A stretch of 39,428 nucleotides of DNA. Source: an uncultured Thermotogae bacterium. Its GTDB lineage: Bacteria > Thermotogota > Thermotogae > Mesoaciditogales > Mesoaciditogaceae. The stretch is from the NCBI GenBank assembly GCA_913056255.1, contig CAJXLN010000016.1, forward strand, positions 1 through 39,428. Direction: 5' to 3'. Positions 8,348 through 19,000 of the stretch are shown here, in pieces. The notes beneath the pieces were generated by a model. The model ran no database searches and had not been told where the DNA came from. It was given only the letters and a program-made list of their open reading frames with translations. Position 1 is the stretch's first letter. Each line of letters opens with the position of its first letter. The position numbers were made by a program, and so were the translations under genes.

Positions 8348-9667
8348 ATGAAAGTTTTCTTTAAAACCTACGGATGTCAGATGAATATTCGTGATTCCGA
8401 GATCATGGAAGAGCTTCTTGTAAGATCCGGACATGAAATCGTTAAGGATCTTAAGAATGCGGATGTGGCCGTAATAAACACGTGCGCTGTGCGTGCTAAA
8501 TCCGAAAATAAAGCTTACAGCCTCATAGGAAGGTTGAAAAAACGTGGATTGAAAGTTGGAGTAACGGGATGTGTATCTGAGATCGCATCAAAAGATTTGA
8601 AAAGTCGTGGTGCTGATTTTGTCTTGGGTACTCGTGCTCTGACATCGATAGTCGATGCAATCGAAGGCAAAATGGATTTCGACATGTCAGACCATCTTTC
8701 GGACTTAGAAAAGCAGCTTATCACCTTCAACACATCACAAACACGCAAATCAATTACGACGAGAACATCGAAACACCATGCGTGGGTCAACATCATTGCG
8801 GGTTGTGACAAATTCTGTACCTACTGTATCGTTCCGTATACCAGAGGCAGAGAGATTTCAAGGCCGATGGAGAATGTGATAAAAGAGGTAAAGGCGCTCG
8901 CAAGTTCGGGCTACAATCAGATAACTTTTTTGGGCCAAAACGTTGATTCCTACGGAAAGGATTTGAAAGACGGAACTTCTTTGGCGGAATTGTTTCGTCG
9001 TGTTTACAATATCAGCGGTATAGAAAGATTTTGGTTTTTGACCTCTTATCCTTCTGATGTGACAAATGAGCTCATAGAAGTGGTCGCTGAACGACCACGA
9101 ATATCGCGTAATTTCCATCTTCCAGCTCAATCTGGAAGCAACGCCATCTTAAAACGCATGAACAGACAATACACGCGCGAAGAATACATAGATTTGATCC
9201 GTAGGATAAGATCTAAAGTGAAGGGGGCAACGATAGGCGGAGATATCATAGTGGGATTTTCTGGGGAAACCGATGAAGATTTTGAGCAAACGCTTTCATT
9301 GATAAAAGAAGTTAAATACGTACGGCTCAACATCGCTCCGTATTCTCCAAGGCGAGGAACCGTTGCGTCGAAACTCTATCCTGATGATGTTCCCACCGCT
9401 GTGAAGAAGAAGAGAATGCTCGCGTTATCCACGCTCCAGCATGCGATTATGGATGAAATGAACAAAAAACTCGTAGGGAAAAGTGTTGACATAATCGTTG
9501 AGGGAAACAGCGATGGCAAGTCTTACGGTCGAACCATCGATAACAGGATGGTTTTCTTCGAAGGAACCATTCCAGAGGGGGAAAGCGTGACGGTCAAGAT
9601 CGTGCGTGCCACGGCCGGACCAATTTACGGCGAATTGATCGGGAAGGTGTTAAAAGTTGTCGAATGA
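8348..9667 (+). CDS. miaB: tRNA-2-methylthio-N6-dimethylallyladenosine synthase (radical SAM methylthiotransferase)
   Basis: MiaB adds a methylthio group to i6A37 of tRNAs that read UNN codons, using two 4Fe-4S clusters. The N-terminal UPF0004 domain has Cys10, Cys46 and Cys75 (YGCQMN, INTCAV, TGCVSE); the radical SAM CxxxCxxC is Cys153, Cys157, Cys160 (GCDKFCTYC); a TRAM domain closes the protein (about 370-439). The YGCQMN form and the whole length favour MiaB over RimO or MtaB. The start is ATG 8348 after AAGAGGAG; the in-frame GTG 8327 lies before that site. Its end overlaps mutS. Confidence 0.95.
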   Translation: MKVFFKTYGCQMNIRDSEIMEELLVRSGHEIVKDLKNADVAVINTCAVRAKSENKAYSLIGRLKKRGLKVGVTGCVSEIASKDLKSRGADFVLGTRALTSIVDAIEGKMDFDMSDHLSDLEKQLITFNTSQTRKSITTRTSKHHAWVNIIAGCDKFCTYCIVPYTRGREISRPMENVIKEVKALASSGYNQITFLGQNVDSYGKDLKDGTSLAELFRRVYNISGIERFWFLTSYPSDVTNELIEVVAERPRISRNFHLPAQSGSNAILKRMNRQYTREEYIDLIRRIRSKVKGATIGGDIIVGFSGETDEDFEQTLSLIKEVKYVRLNIAPYSPRRGTVASKLYPDDVPTAVKKKRMLALSTLQHAIMDEMNKKLVGKSVDIIVEGNSDGKSYGRTIDNRMVFFEGTIPEGESVTVKIVRATAGPIYGELIGKVLKVVE

Positions 9668-12074
9668 TATGACTCCAATGATGGCTCAGTATTCAAAGCT
9701 CAAAGCCCAGTACAAAGACTGCGTGCTTCTATTTCGAGTGGGAGATTTCTACGAGGCTTTCAATGAAGATGCCAGGCACATCTCTAAATCTCTCAGCATA
9801 GTACTGACCCATCGTGGAGATAATCCCATGGCGGGAATTCCTCATCATGCTTTGGATGTGTATTTGAAAAAATTGGTAGAGCAGGGAAATAAAGTCGCGA
9901 TATGTGATCAGCTCGAAGATCCAAAATTCGCGCATGGACTTGTGAAAAGGGACGTAACACGTGTTGTGACACCAGGCACTTTGATTACAGATGATGTTTT
10001 AACATCTGAAAATAACTACATCGCGGCCGTTTACAAAAACACCGTTGCCATGGTTGACATATCCACTGGAGATTTCATAGTTGAGCCTTCTCTTGATGCG
10101 ATTGAAAGGTACACACCAAAACACATCATTTACGCTGGAGATTTTCCGTTGTCTTACGTTGATGGTGTTTTCAAAGAAAAAGTGGAAGATTGGTATTTCG
10201 ATCCGAAAAACTCCGATCAAACTCTTAAATCCCATTTCGGTATCACGGACACATCTTTCTTAGAATTGTCTCGTGAAGAATCGGTAGCGTGTTCGGCGGT
10301 TTTAAAGTATTTACAGATAACGCAAAAGAGAGTCCTCAAGAATTTACGAACCCCTGTGAAATTCAGAAACGATTCAAGAATGTTCCTCGATTCTGACACT
10401 CTTTCCAATCTGGATGTGATTAATTCCAGAAATGGTAACTCACTTTACTTCCACATAAACAAAACGGTCACCCGTATGGGAAAAAGAATGCTCAGACGAG
10501 AGATCGTGACTCCACTTCGACGTTTTAACGAAATAAATCACAGACATGATCTTGTGGGATCACTTGTCAATCGCCAAAGGGATCTGGATTCACTCAGAAG
10601 AATACTCTCAGGTATTCACGATGTTGAACGCATAGTTGCGCGTGTCGCATATCCAGCTGCCACACCGTCAGACATGGTTGCGCTGCGAGAGAGTCTTTCA
10701 AGATTCGAGATGATAAATAGCTGGATCGAATCAACAGGTATTTTTGACGATATGGCCCTTGAAGAGCTTACCGATTTAAAAGAACTTTTAGATCGGGCAA
10801 TTACAGATGAACCGACGGGTGAAGTTGGAAATGGAGGAGTTGTTGCCAAGGGTTTTTCCAAGGAATTGGACGAAGCGCGCTTGATGATTTCAAATGTCAA
10901 CGATTACATCAAAAGATATCAAGAAAAAGTGTGGGAAAAACTCAAAACAAAAGTTAAGGTTGGATACAGTAATATTTTTGGCTATTATGTCGAGATTTCA
11001 AAGGCTTACAAAGGGAAGATACCGCCAGAATACACAAGAAAGCAGACATTGGTGAACTCAGAAAGGTACGTAACGCCAGAACTTTCGGAAATAGAAGAAA
11101 AAGTTCTTCATGCCAATGAACAAGTAAAGCTTTTGGAAACAAGGATATTCAACGATCTCTGTAAAAGTATCATGGACGAGAAAGAAAAATTGCTTAGAAA
11201 TGCGTACAGGGTAGCTTTTATGGATATGATATCTTCTTTTGCGCGTCTTGCAATAGACGAAGATTACACTCGACCAACTTTTGAAAACTTCGTGAAGCTC
11301 GTCGGGAGTCGCCATCCAATAGTGGAGAAACGCGTTTCGGAATTCATTCCAAACGATATTGAGATGAACGCTCACAAACGTTTCGTGATTTTGACTGGTC
11401 CGAACATGTCCGGAAAATCGACGTTCATACGCCAAATAGCGCTCATCTCGATCATGGCTCAAATCGGTTCCTTCGTGCCTGCAAAAGAAGCAACTCTCAA
11501 GATATTCGATCGCGTCTTCACGCGTATTGGTGCGCGCGATGACATATCATCCAACAGAAGTACGTTTTTGGTGGAAATGTCAGAAGTCGCGACTATTCTG
11601 CACTCTGCGACGAAGGATTCTCTTGTAATTTTAGATGAAGTTGGAAGAGGAACGAGCACATTTGATGGATTGAGCATCGCCTGGGCAGTTTCTGAACACA
11701 TTTCACAAAAACTGAGAGCCTTTACGATTTTTGCAACTCATTACAACGAGTTATCAGAATTAGAAAAGCTCTACTCTGGCATAATCAATCTCACAATAAA
11801 AGTTGTGGAAAGCAACGATAAAGTTATTTTCTTACACAAAGTAATACCCGGAAGTGCGGACAAGAGTTACGGTATTGAAGTGGCTCGAATAGCAGGAATA
11901 CCACAAGAAGTGGTGAAAAGAGCGTATCAGGTTGCAGATGCTCTAATTTCTACCAGTCAGATAAAAAAGGGCGTTCGTTTTCTCACGACTGGAGAAGTGG
12001 AAGCGATTAAGACTAAACTAAAAAAAATTGGAAAAGATCAGATGACTTTTTTCCATGAGAAAAGGAGTGAATAA
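9657..12074 (+). CDS. mutS: DNA mismatch repair protein MutS
   Basis: MutS recognises mismatches and small loops and starts repair. The N-terminal mismatch-binding Phe-x-Glu is Phe31-Tyr32-Glu33 (GDFYEAF), which marks it as MutS1 and not MutS2. The ATPase has Walker A at 581-589 (GPNMSGKST), Walker B Asp660-Glu661 (DEVGRGTS) and the FATHYNEL block. TTG 9657 has GGAAGGTG at the right distance; ATG 9669 is in frame but too far from it. The gene overlaps miaB by 11 bases and touches pfkA in a TAATG. mutL is not in the window. The length (805 aa) is slightly short of the E. coli protein but complete. Confidence 0.96.
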   Translation: MSNDMTPMMAQYSKLKAQYKDCVLLFRVGDFYEAFNEDARHISKSLSIVLTHRGDNPMAGIPHHALDVYLKKLVEQGNKVAICDQLEDPKFAHGLVKRDVTRVVTPGTLITDDVLTSENNYIAAVYKNTVAMVDISTGDFIVEPSLDAIERYTPKHIIYAGDFPLSYVDGVFKEKVEDWYFDPKNSDQTLKSHFGITDTSFLELSREESVACSAVLKYLQITQKRVLKNLRTPVKFRNDSRMFLDSDTLSNLDVINSRNGNSLYFHINKTVTRMGKRMLRREIVTPLRRFNEINHRHDLVGSLVNRQRDLDSLRRILSGIHDVERIVARVAYPAATPSDMVALRESLSRFEMINSWIESTGIFDDMALEELTDLKELLDRAITDEPTGEVGNGGVVAKGFSKELDEARLMISNVNDYIKRYQEKVWEKLKTKVKVGYSNIFGYYVEISKAYKGKIPPEYTRKQTLVNSERYVTPELSEIEEKVLHANEQVKLLETRIFNDLCKSIMDEKEKLLRNAYRVAFMDMISSFARLAIDEDYTRPTFENFVKLVGSRHPIVEKRVSEFIPNDIEMNAHKRFVILTGPNMSGKSTFIRQIALISIMAQIGSFVPAKEATLKIFDRVFTRIGARDDISSNRSTFLVEMSEVATILHSATKDSLVILDEVGRGTSTFDGLSIAWAVSEHISQKLRAFTIFATHYNELSELEKLYSGIINLTIKVVESNDKVIFLHKVIPGSADKSYGIEVARIAGIPQEVVKRAYQVADALISTSQIKKGVRFLTTGEVEAIKTKLKKIGKDQMTFFHEKRSE

Positions 12075-13036
12075 TGTTGAAAAAAATAGCGGTTATGACA
12101 AGCGGCGGAGATGCTCCAGGAATGAATGCCACCGTAAGGGCTGTTGTCAGATATGCGGTATCTAAAGGTGTGGAAGTCTACGGAATAATGAGAGGATACA
12201 TTGGGCTTATCGAAAATGATTTCGTGCAATTGAAATTTTCAGATGTTGGCGGGATCATGGAACGTGGTGGGACCATATTGAGAACCGCGAGATGCGAAGA
12301 ATTCAAGGTTGATCGTGGCAGAAAAGAGGCTTACAAAGTCTTGAAAGATCGGCAAATAGACGGGCTCGTAGTCATAGGCGGTGATGGGAGTTTGACTGGT
12401 GCCACTCTAATAGCCAACGAAAGCGATGTTAAAGTCGTTGGCATTCCCGCAAGCATCGATAATGACATTCACGGCACCGACATGTGCATAGGCGTTGATA
12501 CTTGCTTGAACACGGTGGTTGAAAACATACAGAAACTCAAAGATACCGCTTCTTCGCATGAAAGAGCGTTTATTGTGGAGACAATGGGGCGAAATTGCGG
12601 ATACATCGCTCTCGTTTCCGGTATAACTACAGGAGCGGAGGCAATCGTGATACCCGAGGTAAAGGTTGATTTTCAGGCTTTAGCCGACAAATTGTTAGCT
12701 GGTAAAAAAAGAGGAAAGATAAACAGCATAGTCGTTGTAGCGGAAGGTGCAGCAAGTGCTTATACAGTTGCAAGGCATCTTGAAAATCGGACAGGATACG
12801 AAACTCGCGTTAGCATCCTTGGACACATTCAACGCGGAGGATCACCAAGTGCTTTTGACAGACTTTTAGCGTGTCGATTGGGTTCTGGTGCAGCAGAAGC
12901 CCTTCTTAGCGGCCAAAATAATGTCATGATGGGGCTCCAATCCGATGGAATAGTACCGGTCGATCTGAATAAAGCTCTTCAGACAAAGAAAGAGATAGAT
13001 CTCGAACTGTACAAACTTGCCAACATACTTTCGTGA
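12074..13036 (+). CDS. pfkA: ATP-dependent 6-phosphofructokinase
   Basis: Phosphorylates fructose 6-phosphate to fructose 1,6-bisphosphate. The ATP site GGDGS is residues 102-106; the Gly at 105 is the residue that distinguishes ATP enzymes from pyrophosphate enzymes, which carry Asp there. The catalytic Asp is Asp129 in ASIDND. The usual motif is GTIDND, so the conserved Thr (Thr125 in E. coli) is Ser127 here and the preceding Gly is Ala. GRNCGY and the [13 protein letters not shown] block are present. The length (320 aa) is standard. It overlaps the mutS stop (TAATG) and is followed by pyk, pairing the two committed glycolytic steps. Confidence 0.94.
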   Translation: MLKKIAVMTSGGDAPGMNATVRAVVRYAVSKGVEVYGIMRGYIGLIENDFVQLKFSDVGGIMERGGTILRTARCEEFKVDRGRKEAYKVLKDRQIDGLVVIGGDGSLTGATLIANESDVKVVGIPASIDNDIHGTDMCIGVDTCLNTVVENIQKLKDTASSHERAFIVETMGRNCGYIALVSGITTGAEAIVIPEVKVDFQALADKLLAGKKRGKINSIVVVAEGAASAYTVARHLENRTGYETRVSILGHIQRGGSPSAFDRLLACRLGSGAAEALLSGQNNVMMGLQSDGIVPVDLNKALQTKKEIDLELYKLANILS

Positions 13037-13046
13037 GGTGAAGAAC

Positions 13047-14477
13047 ATGGAAGAGAGAAAAACCAGAATAGTTTGCACTTTAGGGCCTGCTACTACGGAA
13101 AAGCGTATGCTGGAAGCTCTTGTGAGAGCTGGTATGAATGTTGCTCGATTGAATATGTCTCACGGCACTCATGAGGAAAAAGCAGCGGTCGTAGAAAATC
13201 TTCGTGAAATAAGAAAAAGGCTTGGAGTTCCGCTTGCCATAATGATCGATGTCGAAGGGCCTAAGATAAGGACTGGTAGACTAAAACGTGAATATGTCGA
13301 GATGAAAAAGGGATCTATTCTCACGCTGACAACTGAAGAGATAATTGGAGATGAAAACAAGATATCCGTTGACTATCCAGGCTTACCATCGGATGTTAAA
13401 TCAGGTGATAAGATTCTAATGAACGACGGTTTGATCGCGCTGAAGGTGCTGTCCACCACTGATAAGGAAATAAAATGTGAAATTCTGAACACTGGAACCA
13501 TAACGCATAACAGGGGATTGAACCTCCCCGATGTTGATCTGAAAATACCCGCTCTCACTTCTAAGGACATAAAAGATCTTGAATTTGCCGCAAAAGTGAA
13601 ACCAGAATACATTGCCTTATCATTTGTCAGAAAAGCCGAGGACATCACAAAAGCACGCGAAATTCTGAGAAAAAACGGTATGGATCATGCCAGAATAATT
13701 TCCAAGATCGAAACAAAACAAGCTTTGGAAAACCTTTCAGAAATTTTGGATGCTTCTGATGGTGCCATGGTTGCACGAGGTGACCTTGGAGTAGAAACCG
13801 ATCCTGAAGATCTTCCAGTTACCCAGAAGAGAATAATAAGTATGTGCAACGAGCGTGCCATTCCAGTTATAACTGCCACACAGATGCTGGAATCCATGGT
13901 TAACAACCCACGCCCAACCCGTGCTGAGATCACCGATGTGGCGAATGCTGTTTTAGATGGAACAGACGCCGTGATGCTTTCAGAAGAAACGGCTGTTGGA
14001 AATTATCCAATTGAAGCCGTGAATTTTATGAGCAGAATTGCGAAAAAATCTGAGAAATACATGGATATTTCAGAAAATGTGCGTATTTACAATGCCAAAA
14101 AGTGTGAAAACGTAAGCGACGCGATTTCTCTGTCTGTGTGGCGCTTGGGTGTGGAGCTGAAGAGTAAAGTAATAGTCGCTTCGACAAGTTCCGGATTGAC
14201 CGCAAGGCACGTGTCACGTTTAAGACCTTCGGCGATGATCCTTTCTACCACACCAAATGAATCAACTTATCACGCGCTTGCACTTGTGTGGGGAGTGTTG
14301 CCAGTTGTTGTGGACAAAGTAGAATCAACGGATGAGATGATCAGATCGGCCACCGAAAAGCTGCTCGCATTTGGTCTTGTAAATCCAGGAGATAAATTCG
14401 TGCTTACAGCTGGAATCCCATGGGGAGTTTCCGGTACCACCAATATGATAAAGGTTCAAGAAGTTCCAAGAGCATGA
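13047..14477 (+). CDS. pyk: Pyruvate kinase
   Basis: Transfers phosphate from phosphoenolpyruvate to ADP in the last step of glycolysis. The barrel carries RIVCTLGPAT, IDVEGPKIRTG, the metal-binding region with IISKIETKQALEN, MVARGDLGVE and the signature around AVMLSEETAVGNYP; the C-terminal alpha/beta domain (about residues 350-476) is complete. ATG 13047 follows GAGGTG; the in-frame ATG 13017 lies inside pfkA without a site. Last gene of the operon. Its final 377 bp, including 23 bp past the stop, are repeated at 15640-16016, and the last codons differ (Arg-Ala here, Lys-Thr in the copy), so the present C-terminus may not be ancestral. Confidence 0.96.
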   Translation: MEERKTRIVCTLGPATTEKRMLEALVRAGMNVARLNMSHGTHEEKAAVVENLREIRKRLGVPLAIMIDVEGPKIRTGRLKREYVEMKKGSILTLTTEEIIGDENKISVDYPGLPSDVKSGDKILMNDGLIALKVLSTTDKEIKCEILNTGTITHNRGLNLPDVDLKIPALTSKDIKDLEFAAKVKPEYIALSFVRKAEDITKAREILRKNGMDHARIISKIETKQALENLSEILDASDGAMVARGDLGVETDPEDLPVTQKRIISMCNERAIPVITATQMLESMVNNPRPTRAEITDVANAVLDGTDAVMLSEETAVGNYPIEAVNFMSRIAKKSEKYMDISENVRIYNAKKCENVSDAISLSVWRLGVELKSKVIVASTSSGLTARHVSRLRPSAMILSTTPNESTYHALALVWGVLPVVVDKVESTDEMIRSATEKLLAFGLVNPGDKFVLTAGIPWGVSGTTNMIKVQEVPRA

Positions 14478-14500
14478 TTTTTCCAAAATGTGTGTTGAAT
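14124..14500 (+). repeat. Left copy of a 377-bp direct repeat (pyk 3' end)
   Basis: From A14124 to T14500 the sequence matches 15640-16016 at a constant offset of 1516 bp without gaps. I found only three mismatches, all in the last codons of pyk (AGAGCA here, AAAACC in the right copy). The repeat contains the pyk C-terminal domain and a short piece after the stop. Confidence 0.93.
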
Positions 14501-14712
14501 GAACTACTTTTGAAAGATTTGCTATCTGGTTTTTTTGGTTCTTTGACATTTAAATGGTATATAATTGCCTTTGTTGGGAAACATAAATGGATTATGCTAC
14601 TCTTTTAACGAAGGGTGGTGTTTTCTATTATCTCCTTCTACAAATAGGACTGCTATTACATATCAAAGCAACCTACGGAGTGATTATTATATAACAAAGG
14701 AGATAATTTAAT
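14501..14712 (+). promoter_or_regulatory. Leader with an 11-bp inverted repeat that can mask the ribosome site
   Basis: ATTATCTCCTT at 14627-14637 is the exact complement of AAGGAGATAAT at 14697-14707, which contains the Shine-Dalgarno sequence of the gene starting at 14713. The loop is 59 nt. Pairing would bury the ribosome site, as in translational switches or RNA thermometers. A TATAAT at 14560-14565 could be a -10 box, but the nearest TTGACA (14543-14548) is only 11 bp away, so the -35 is uncertain. No clear terminator for pyk is seen here. Confidence 0.5.
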
Positions 14713-15387
14713 GTGACAAAATTTTGGAAGGGTTTTATATGGAAAGGCATAATAGGATTTGTTGTTCTGGAAGTAGGAGCTGCTTTGTTTTTATCTAACA
14801 GACTTTCTATAAGTTTAACAGGTATAGTAGGAATGGATACAGGATTCTTTTTGCTTTTCTTTGGACCAATATTTTTCTGGATTATTTTGCCTTTGAAAAA
14901 TAAGTGGCATAAATTGCATCTAAAAAGATTTATTATTACCATCATTTTGTGTGTTGCATTTCTACTGATTGTTGTTGGGTCACTAATTATATACTCAGCA
15001 CCCAGGTATATAAAATTAGGCGATAGTATAGTCGTAAATCACATCAAAATTATGCCTATATCAACAACTTATACACATACAAAAATAGTAGTCCCTAATA
15101 GTTGGTCAGAAAATTCAGAAGCAAAAAGAGGATATATTTTTCTGGTTATAAAGTTTAAATGTAAGAATGTTGGAAATTACATATCGAGTGCTAGTATAGA
15201 TACCGCAAAAATATTAACCACAAGAGGATACTTTTATGATTTAGCAGCTCCAGATTTCATTTCGTTTTCCGATATACAACCAGGCGATACAAGAAGTTAT
15301 TACATAAAATTTGAAATTCCCAAAGATCAGAAAGGTGTGAAAACATATTTTAAAATCGGATTAAGAGAAAGAATATTGAAATTGTAG
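14713..15387 (+). CDS. Membrane protein with three N-terminal TM segments and an extracytoplasmic DUF4352-like domain
   Basis: The 224-residue product has hydrophobic segments at about 10-30, 43-62 and 73-93, then a soluble beta-rich domain (about 95-224). The GYIFLVIKFKCKNVG strand and the DIQPGDTRSYYIKFEIP strand are the pattern of Ig-like DUF4352 domains found on bacterial surface proteins. Family membership is tentative and the role is unknown. GTG 14713 has AAGGAGA at the right distance; the overlapping ATG is followed at once by TGA. The gene is clearly AT-richer than pyk and the pullulanase, and lies between the two copies of the pyk repeat, so it probably came with an insertion. Confidence 0.6.
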   Translation: MTKFWKGFIWKGIIGFVVLEVGAALFLSNRLSISLTGIVGMDTGFFLLFFGPIFFWIILPLKNKWHKLHLKRFIITIILCVAFLLIVVGSLIIYSAPRYIKLGDSIVVNHIKIMPISTTYTHTKIVVPNSWSENSEAKRGYIFLVIKFKCKNVGNYISSASIDTAKILTTRGYFYDLAAPDFISFSDIQPGDTRSYYIKFEIPKDQKGVKTYFKIGLRERILKL

Positions 15388-15522
15388 CAATAATTAAGTT
15401 GCCTGGAAGAAATAACGTGAAGTTCAACAGTTGCTCCTTAAAGTGTATTCTTTCAGAGTACTCTTTATATAAAAAAGGAGATGATTTAAAAATGTCTTTA
15501 ACGTCACTAATAACTCCCTGCT
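15388..15522 (+). promoter_or_regulatory. Second, orphan leader: ribosome site and start codon without a gene
   Basis: The stretch TATATAAAAAAGGAGATGAT before ATG 15492 closely resembles the leader before 14713, and CTCCTT at about 15433-15438 can again pair with its AAGGAG. The frame that starts at 15492 stops after 15 codons, because the sequence then runs into the TnpB remnant. It looks like the 5' end of a paralogous gene whose body was replaced by the insertion sequence. Confidence 0.4.
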
Positions 15523-15661
15523 TCAGACCATTGCCTTCTTAGTGACAGATATTATGCGATCTCCACAGGCTTGAATTCCGGCAGTCCCTGCCGTATTGTA
15601 TTTTAAAATGCCTTTTTTCTTATGTTCTTGGCGGCGTTTATTTCTCTGTCTGTGTGGCGCT
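15523..15661 (-). mobile_element. C-terminal remnant of TnpB (IS200/IS605 family)
   Basis: On the minus strand one frame gives HTDREINAAKNIRKK and, after a one-base shift inside an A-run near 15617, the next gives KGILKYNTAGTAGIQACGDR and then a stop (15523-15525). These are the RuvC-III region (D-x-x-NAA-x-NI) and the GTAG-x-ACGD tail typical of TnpB proteins. Only about 45 codons remain, with a frameshift, so it is inactive. The codons for HTDRE lie inside the pyk repeat, read backwards: the remnant merges with pyk DNA at about 15640. Confidence 0.75.
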
Positions 15662-16016
15662 TGGGTGTGGAGCTGAAGAGTAAAGTAATAGTCGCTTCGA
15701 CAAGTTCCGGATTGACCGCAAGGCACGTGTCACGTTTAAGACCTTCGGCGATGATCCTTTCTACCACACCAAATGAATCAACTTATCACGCGCTTGCACT
15801 TGTGTGGGGAGTGTTGCCAGTTGTTGTGGACAAAGTAGAATCAACGGATGAGATGATCAGATCGGCCACCGAAAAGCTGCTCGCATTTGGTCTTGTAAAT
15901 CCAGGAGATAAATTCGTGCTTACAGCTGGAATCCCATGGGGAGTTTCCGGTACCACCAATATGATAAAGGTTCAAGAAGTTCCAAAAACCTGATTTTTCC
16001 AAAATGTGTGTTGAAT
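15640..16016 (+). pseudogene. Duplicated pyk 3' fragment (right copy of the direct repeat)
   Basis: This is the 377-bp second copy of the pyk end, encoding the last 117 or so residues of pyruvate kinase in frame to TGA at 15991-15993, with Lys-Thr as its last residues in place of Arg-Ala. An ATG at 15622 would open the frame but has no ribosome site and lies in the TnpB remnant. The fragment lacks the catalytic barrel and is not functional. It directly precedes the pullulanase gene, so it may keep the original pyk-pullulanase junction. Confidence 0.9.
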
Positions 16017-16038
16017 AGATCTCAAAAGTGGTGATTTT

Positions 16039-19000
16039 ATGAAGTTAAATCATTTTTTAGCATTTTTAGTGGGCTTAATTGCAATTGCGATGATTCTATC
16101 CGGATGTTTTCTGTTTCCAAAGAACGAAGTGCTTATGAAACCCGTTTTGATTTCTCCATTGAATAACGCAACCGGAATTTCAACAAATGTCACTCTTTCC
16201 TGGAAAGAAAAAAGTTCCATTAAAAATCTCAGTTATCGCGTGTTCTTTGGCACTTCAACGCCTCCTTCTTATCAGAAGACAATTAGTACCACGCAAATGA
16301 TTGAAAATGATCTCAAGTATTCTACAACATACTATTGGCAAGTAAGCGTTTTCAACAGTTCAGGAAAGGTTGCAACGAGCAACATTTGGCATTTCACAAC
16401 GATGGCGTTGCCAACACCATCAACACCTATTTTGAGTATAACAAACATATCTACAAACACGGTATCTTTGCAATGGACTAAATCAACGAATGCCGCTTCG
16501 ATAATATTGTATTCTGCAACTGCAATATCGAATCAATTCAGACCAATTGTCACACTTCCTGGAACTAGAATATCATATAGCGTGTCTGAACTCAAGCCAG
16601 CAACTCTTTACAAGTTCTTCATTGTCGCATCGAATCCGTCTGGTTCTGCGACTTCTAACACAGTCACTGCAACAACTCAATCAATTCCAACGCCTCCAAA
16701 ACCGGTTCTCCCATCTACACCGGTTTTGAGCATCACATCAGTTTCAACAGATTCCATTTCATTGGGATGGACTAAATCAACAAACGCCTCGGAAATAGAC
16801 GTCTATTCGGCAACTTCATCTCAGTTTAATCAAATCACATCGCTTTCGTCAAACGCGACATCTTACAAAGTGAATGGCTTGAGATCATCCACCACTTACA
16901 AGTTCTTCGTTGTCGCATCTAATCCGTCTGGTTCTGCGACTTCTAACACAGTCACTGCAACAACTCAATCAATTCCAACGCCTCCAAAACCGGTTCTCCC
17001 ATCTACACCGGTTTTGAGCATCACATCAGTTTCAACAGATTCCATTTCATTGGGATGGACTAAATCAACAAACGCCTCGGAAATAGACGTCTATTCGGCA
17101 ACTTCATCTCAGTTTAATCAAATCACATCGCTTTCGTCAAACGCGACATCTTACAAAGTGAATGGCTTGAGATCATCCACCACTTACAAGTTCTTCGTTG
17201 TCGCATCTAATCCGTCTGGTTCTGCGACTTCTAACACAGTCACTGCAACTACATCGAAAGTTGTTGTAAAACCTCTTCCACCATCATTGTCCGTGAATTC
17301 ACCGAACACTTATTCAGCTGTTTTAGCGTGGACTGAAAGTTCGACAAATGTCGTGGGATTTCATGTATGGAGGCGTTCCAATTCAAATGAAAACTACACA
17401 CTTATCACTTCTGTGAATGGAAATGTTAATTCTTACACGGATATCGTGAATCCAGGACATGATTATTCATATCTTGTGAGCGCGTACAACACGGCTGGTC
17501 AGAGCTTTTCGAAATCCGCATCCGTCTTTGTCGGACAAAATTATTTCCCCATGAAAAATTCAAACTCACTTGCCACTGTGAACGCCCAACCGGCTGTTAA
17601 CACATCTTCTTTAAAAACTCTTGGAAGCAATACAATTTCGCTTTTGAAGGCTGTGGGAAGAGATGAAATAAGTGGGACTTCGGCTTCGAGTTCTTTAATA
17701 CCGGTTAATGAGATTCTGACCTATCAAAAATCAACATCGAGCGGCACCACAACCTACACGGTGAACGTACCTGGTGCATTTGCCAATCAACCGGATGTTA
17801 ATATCGCACTTACTTTTGTGATTAAAAACGGAAGAGTCTACCTCCAGAATTTTGCACCATATCCGATTCTTCTTCTCAATAGCGTTTATGGAAACAAACC
17901 TTACTCCAAAGCTACTGATTTGTTCTTGAAGCCGCCTACAATCCACGTTTCTTCGAATTCTTATTCGAGAACAGCGGTTTACGTGCCTCAAATGACTTTC
18001 GGAAGCCATTTGTACAAAAATGTTTTGAAAGTTACTTTGACAAGTCCGTCTATGGTACTCGTTTTCTATTTGGCGCCGAACGAAGGCTTGATGAGTTTTG
18101 AAATACTTTTGAACAATTCGAAGATCTTCTCTTACACTGTAACCTCCACATTTACTACCATACTGCCCGTTTATCCACAAGCTCCAATCGTAACAAATCC
18201 ATCGAACAATTCAACCGTTCCATCAACTTTCACTCTCAAATTCACGGGCAATTCCAGCACGTACACTGTCTATTTGAACTCACAAACACTCGTTTCAACT
18301 TCATCGACACTTGTAAACATCGGCCCTTTAAGTGATGGAAATTACACTTTGGTGGTAAAAGCCAAAAATTCTTACGGCCTCGAGACTTTAAGTCCAGCCA
18401 TTGATTTTCACGTTACTGGGGGATGGGTAGCGACGCCGACTTACGTGATAGGTACATTTACCGATTGGGCTACAAATTCAAACTACGAGATGACTTACAA
18501 CCCTGTAAATAAAATTTACACTCTGACTGCAGAGGTACCCGCTTCACCATCTGTATACGGTGTCAACGAATACATGATAGCCCAATCTTACAAAGGGAAA
18601 CTCATCAAATATGGATATCAACCCATACCTGTGACAAGTGGAAGTGTGACCTTTTACTTTGACCAGTCAATGACAAAATCATTCACGTCACTTGGAATTG
18701 GTGATACATCTAAAGAAAATCGAAATTGGTATTTCACATCAGATACGAATGAATGGAACTTCAATCTCATGCAATCATCCGGTACAACATTCGTTGCAAC
18801 TGTGGCAACAACAGGTATCTTTGAACCGGGAACGTATGAATACAAAATAACACCTCAAGCCACTTTTTCGACAAATCCTGCAAGTTTGACACCATATTAC
18901 TTCAACGGTTCCTATGGTGCTTATTACCTTCCGAATGGAAGTTTTTCGATCGCGACACCTTCAAACACGATCATCGTGAAGTTCAACGTTTTAAACTCTA

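Noticed and set aside
14543-14565. TTGACA and TATAAT close together before the inserted membrane gene
   Set aside because: The spacer is only 11 bp, too short for a sigma-A promoter; the -10 box may be used with another -35, but the pair is not a promoter as such.
17731-18180. 149-codon minus-strand frame inside the pullulanase gene
   Set aside because: Antisense to a long continuous coding frame with clear domains; no independent signal.
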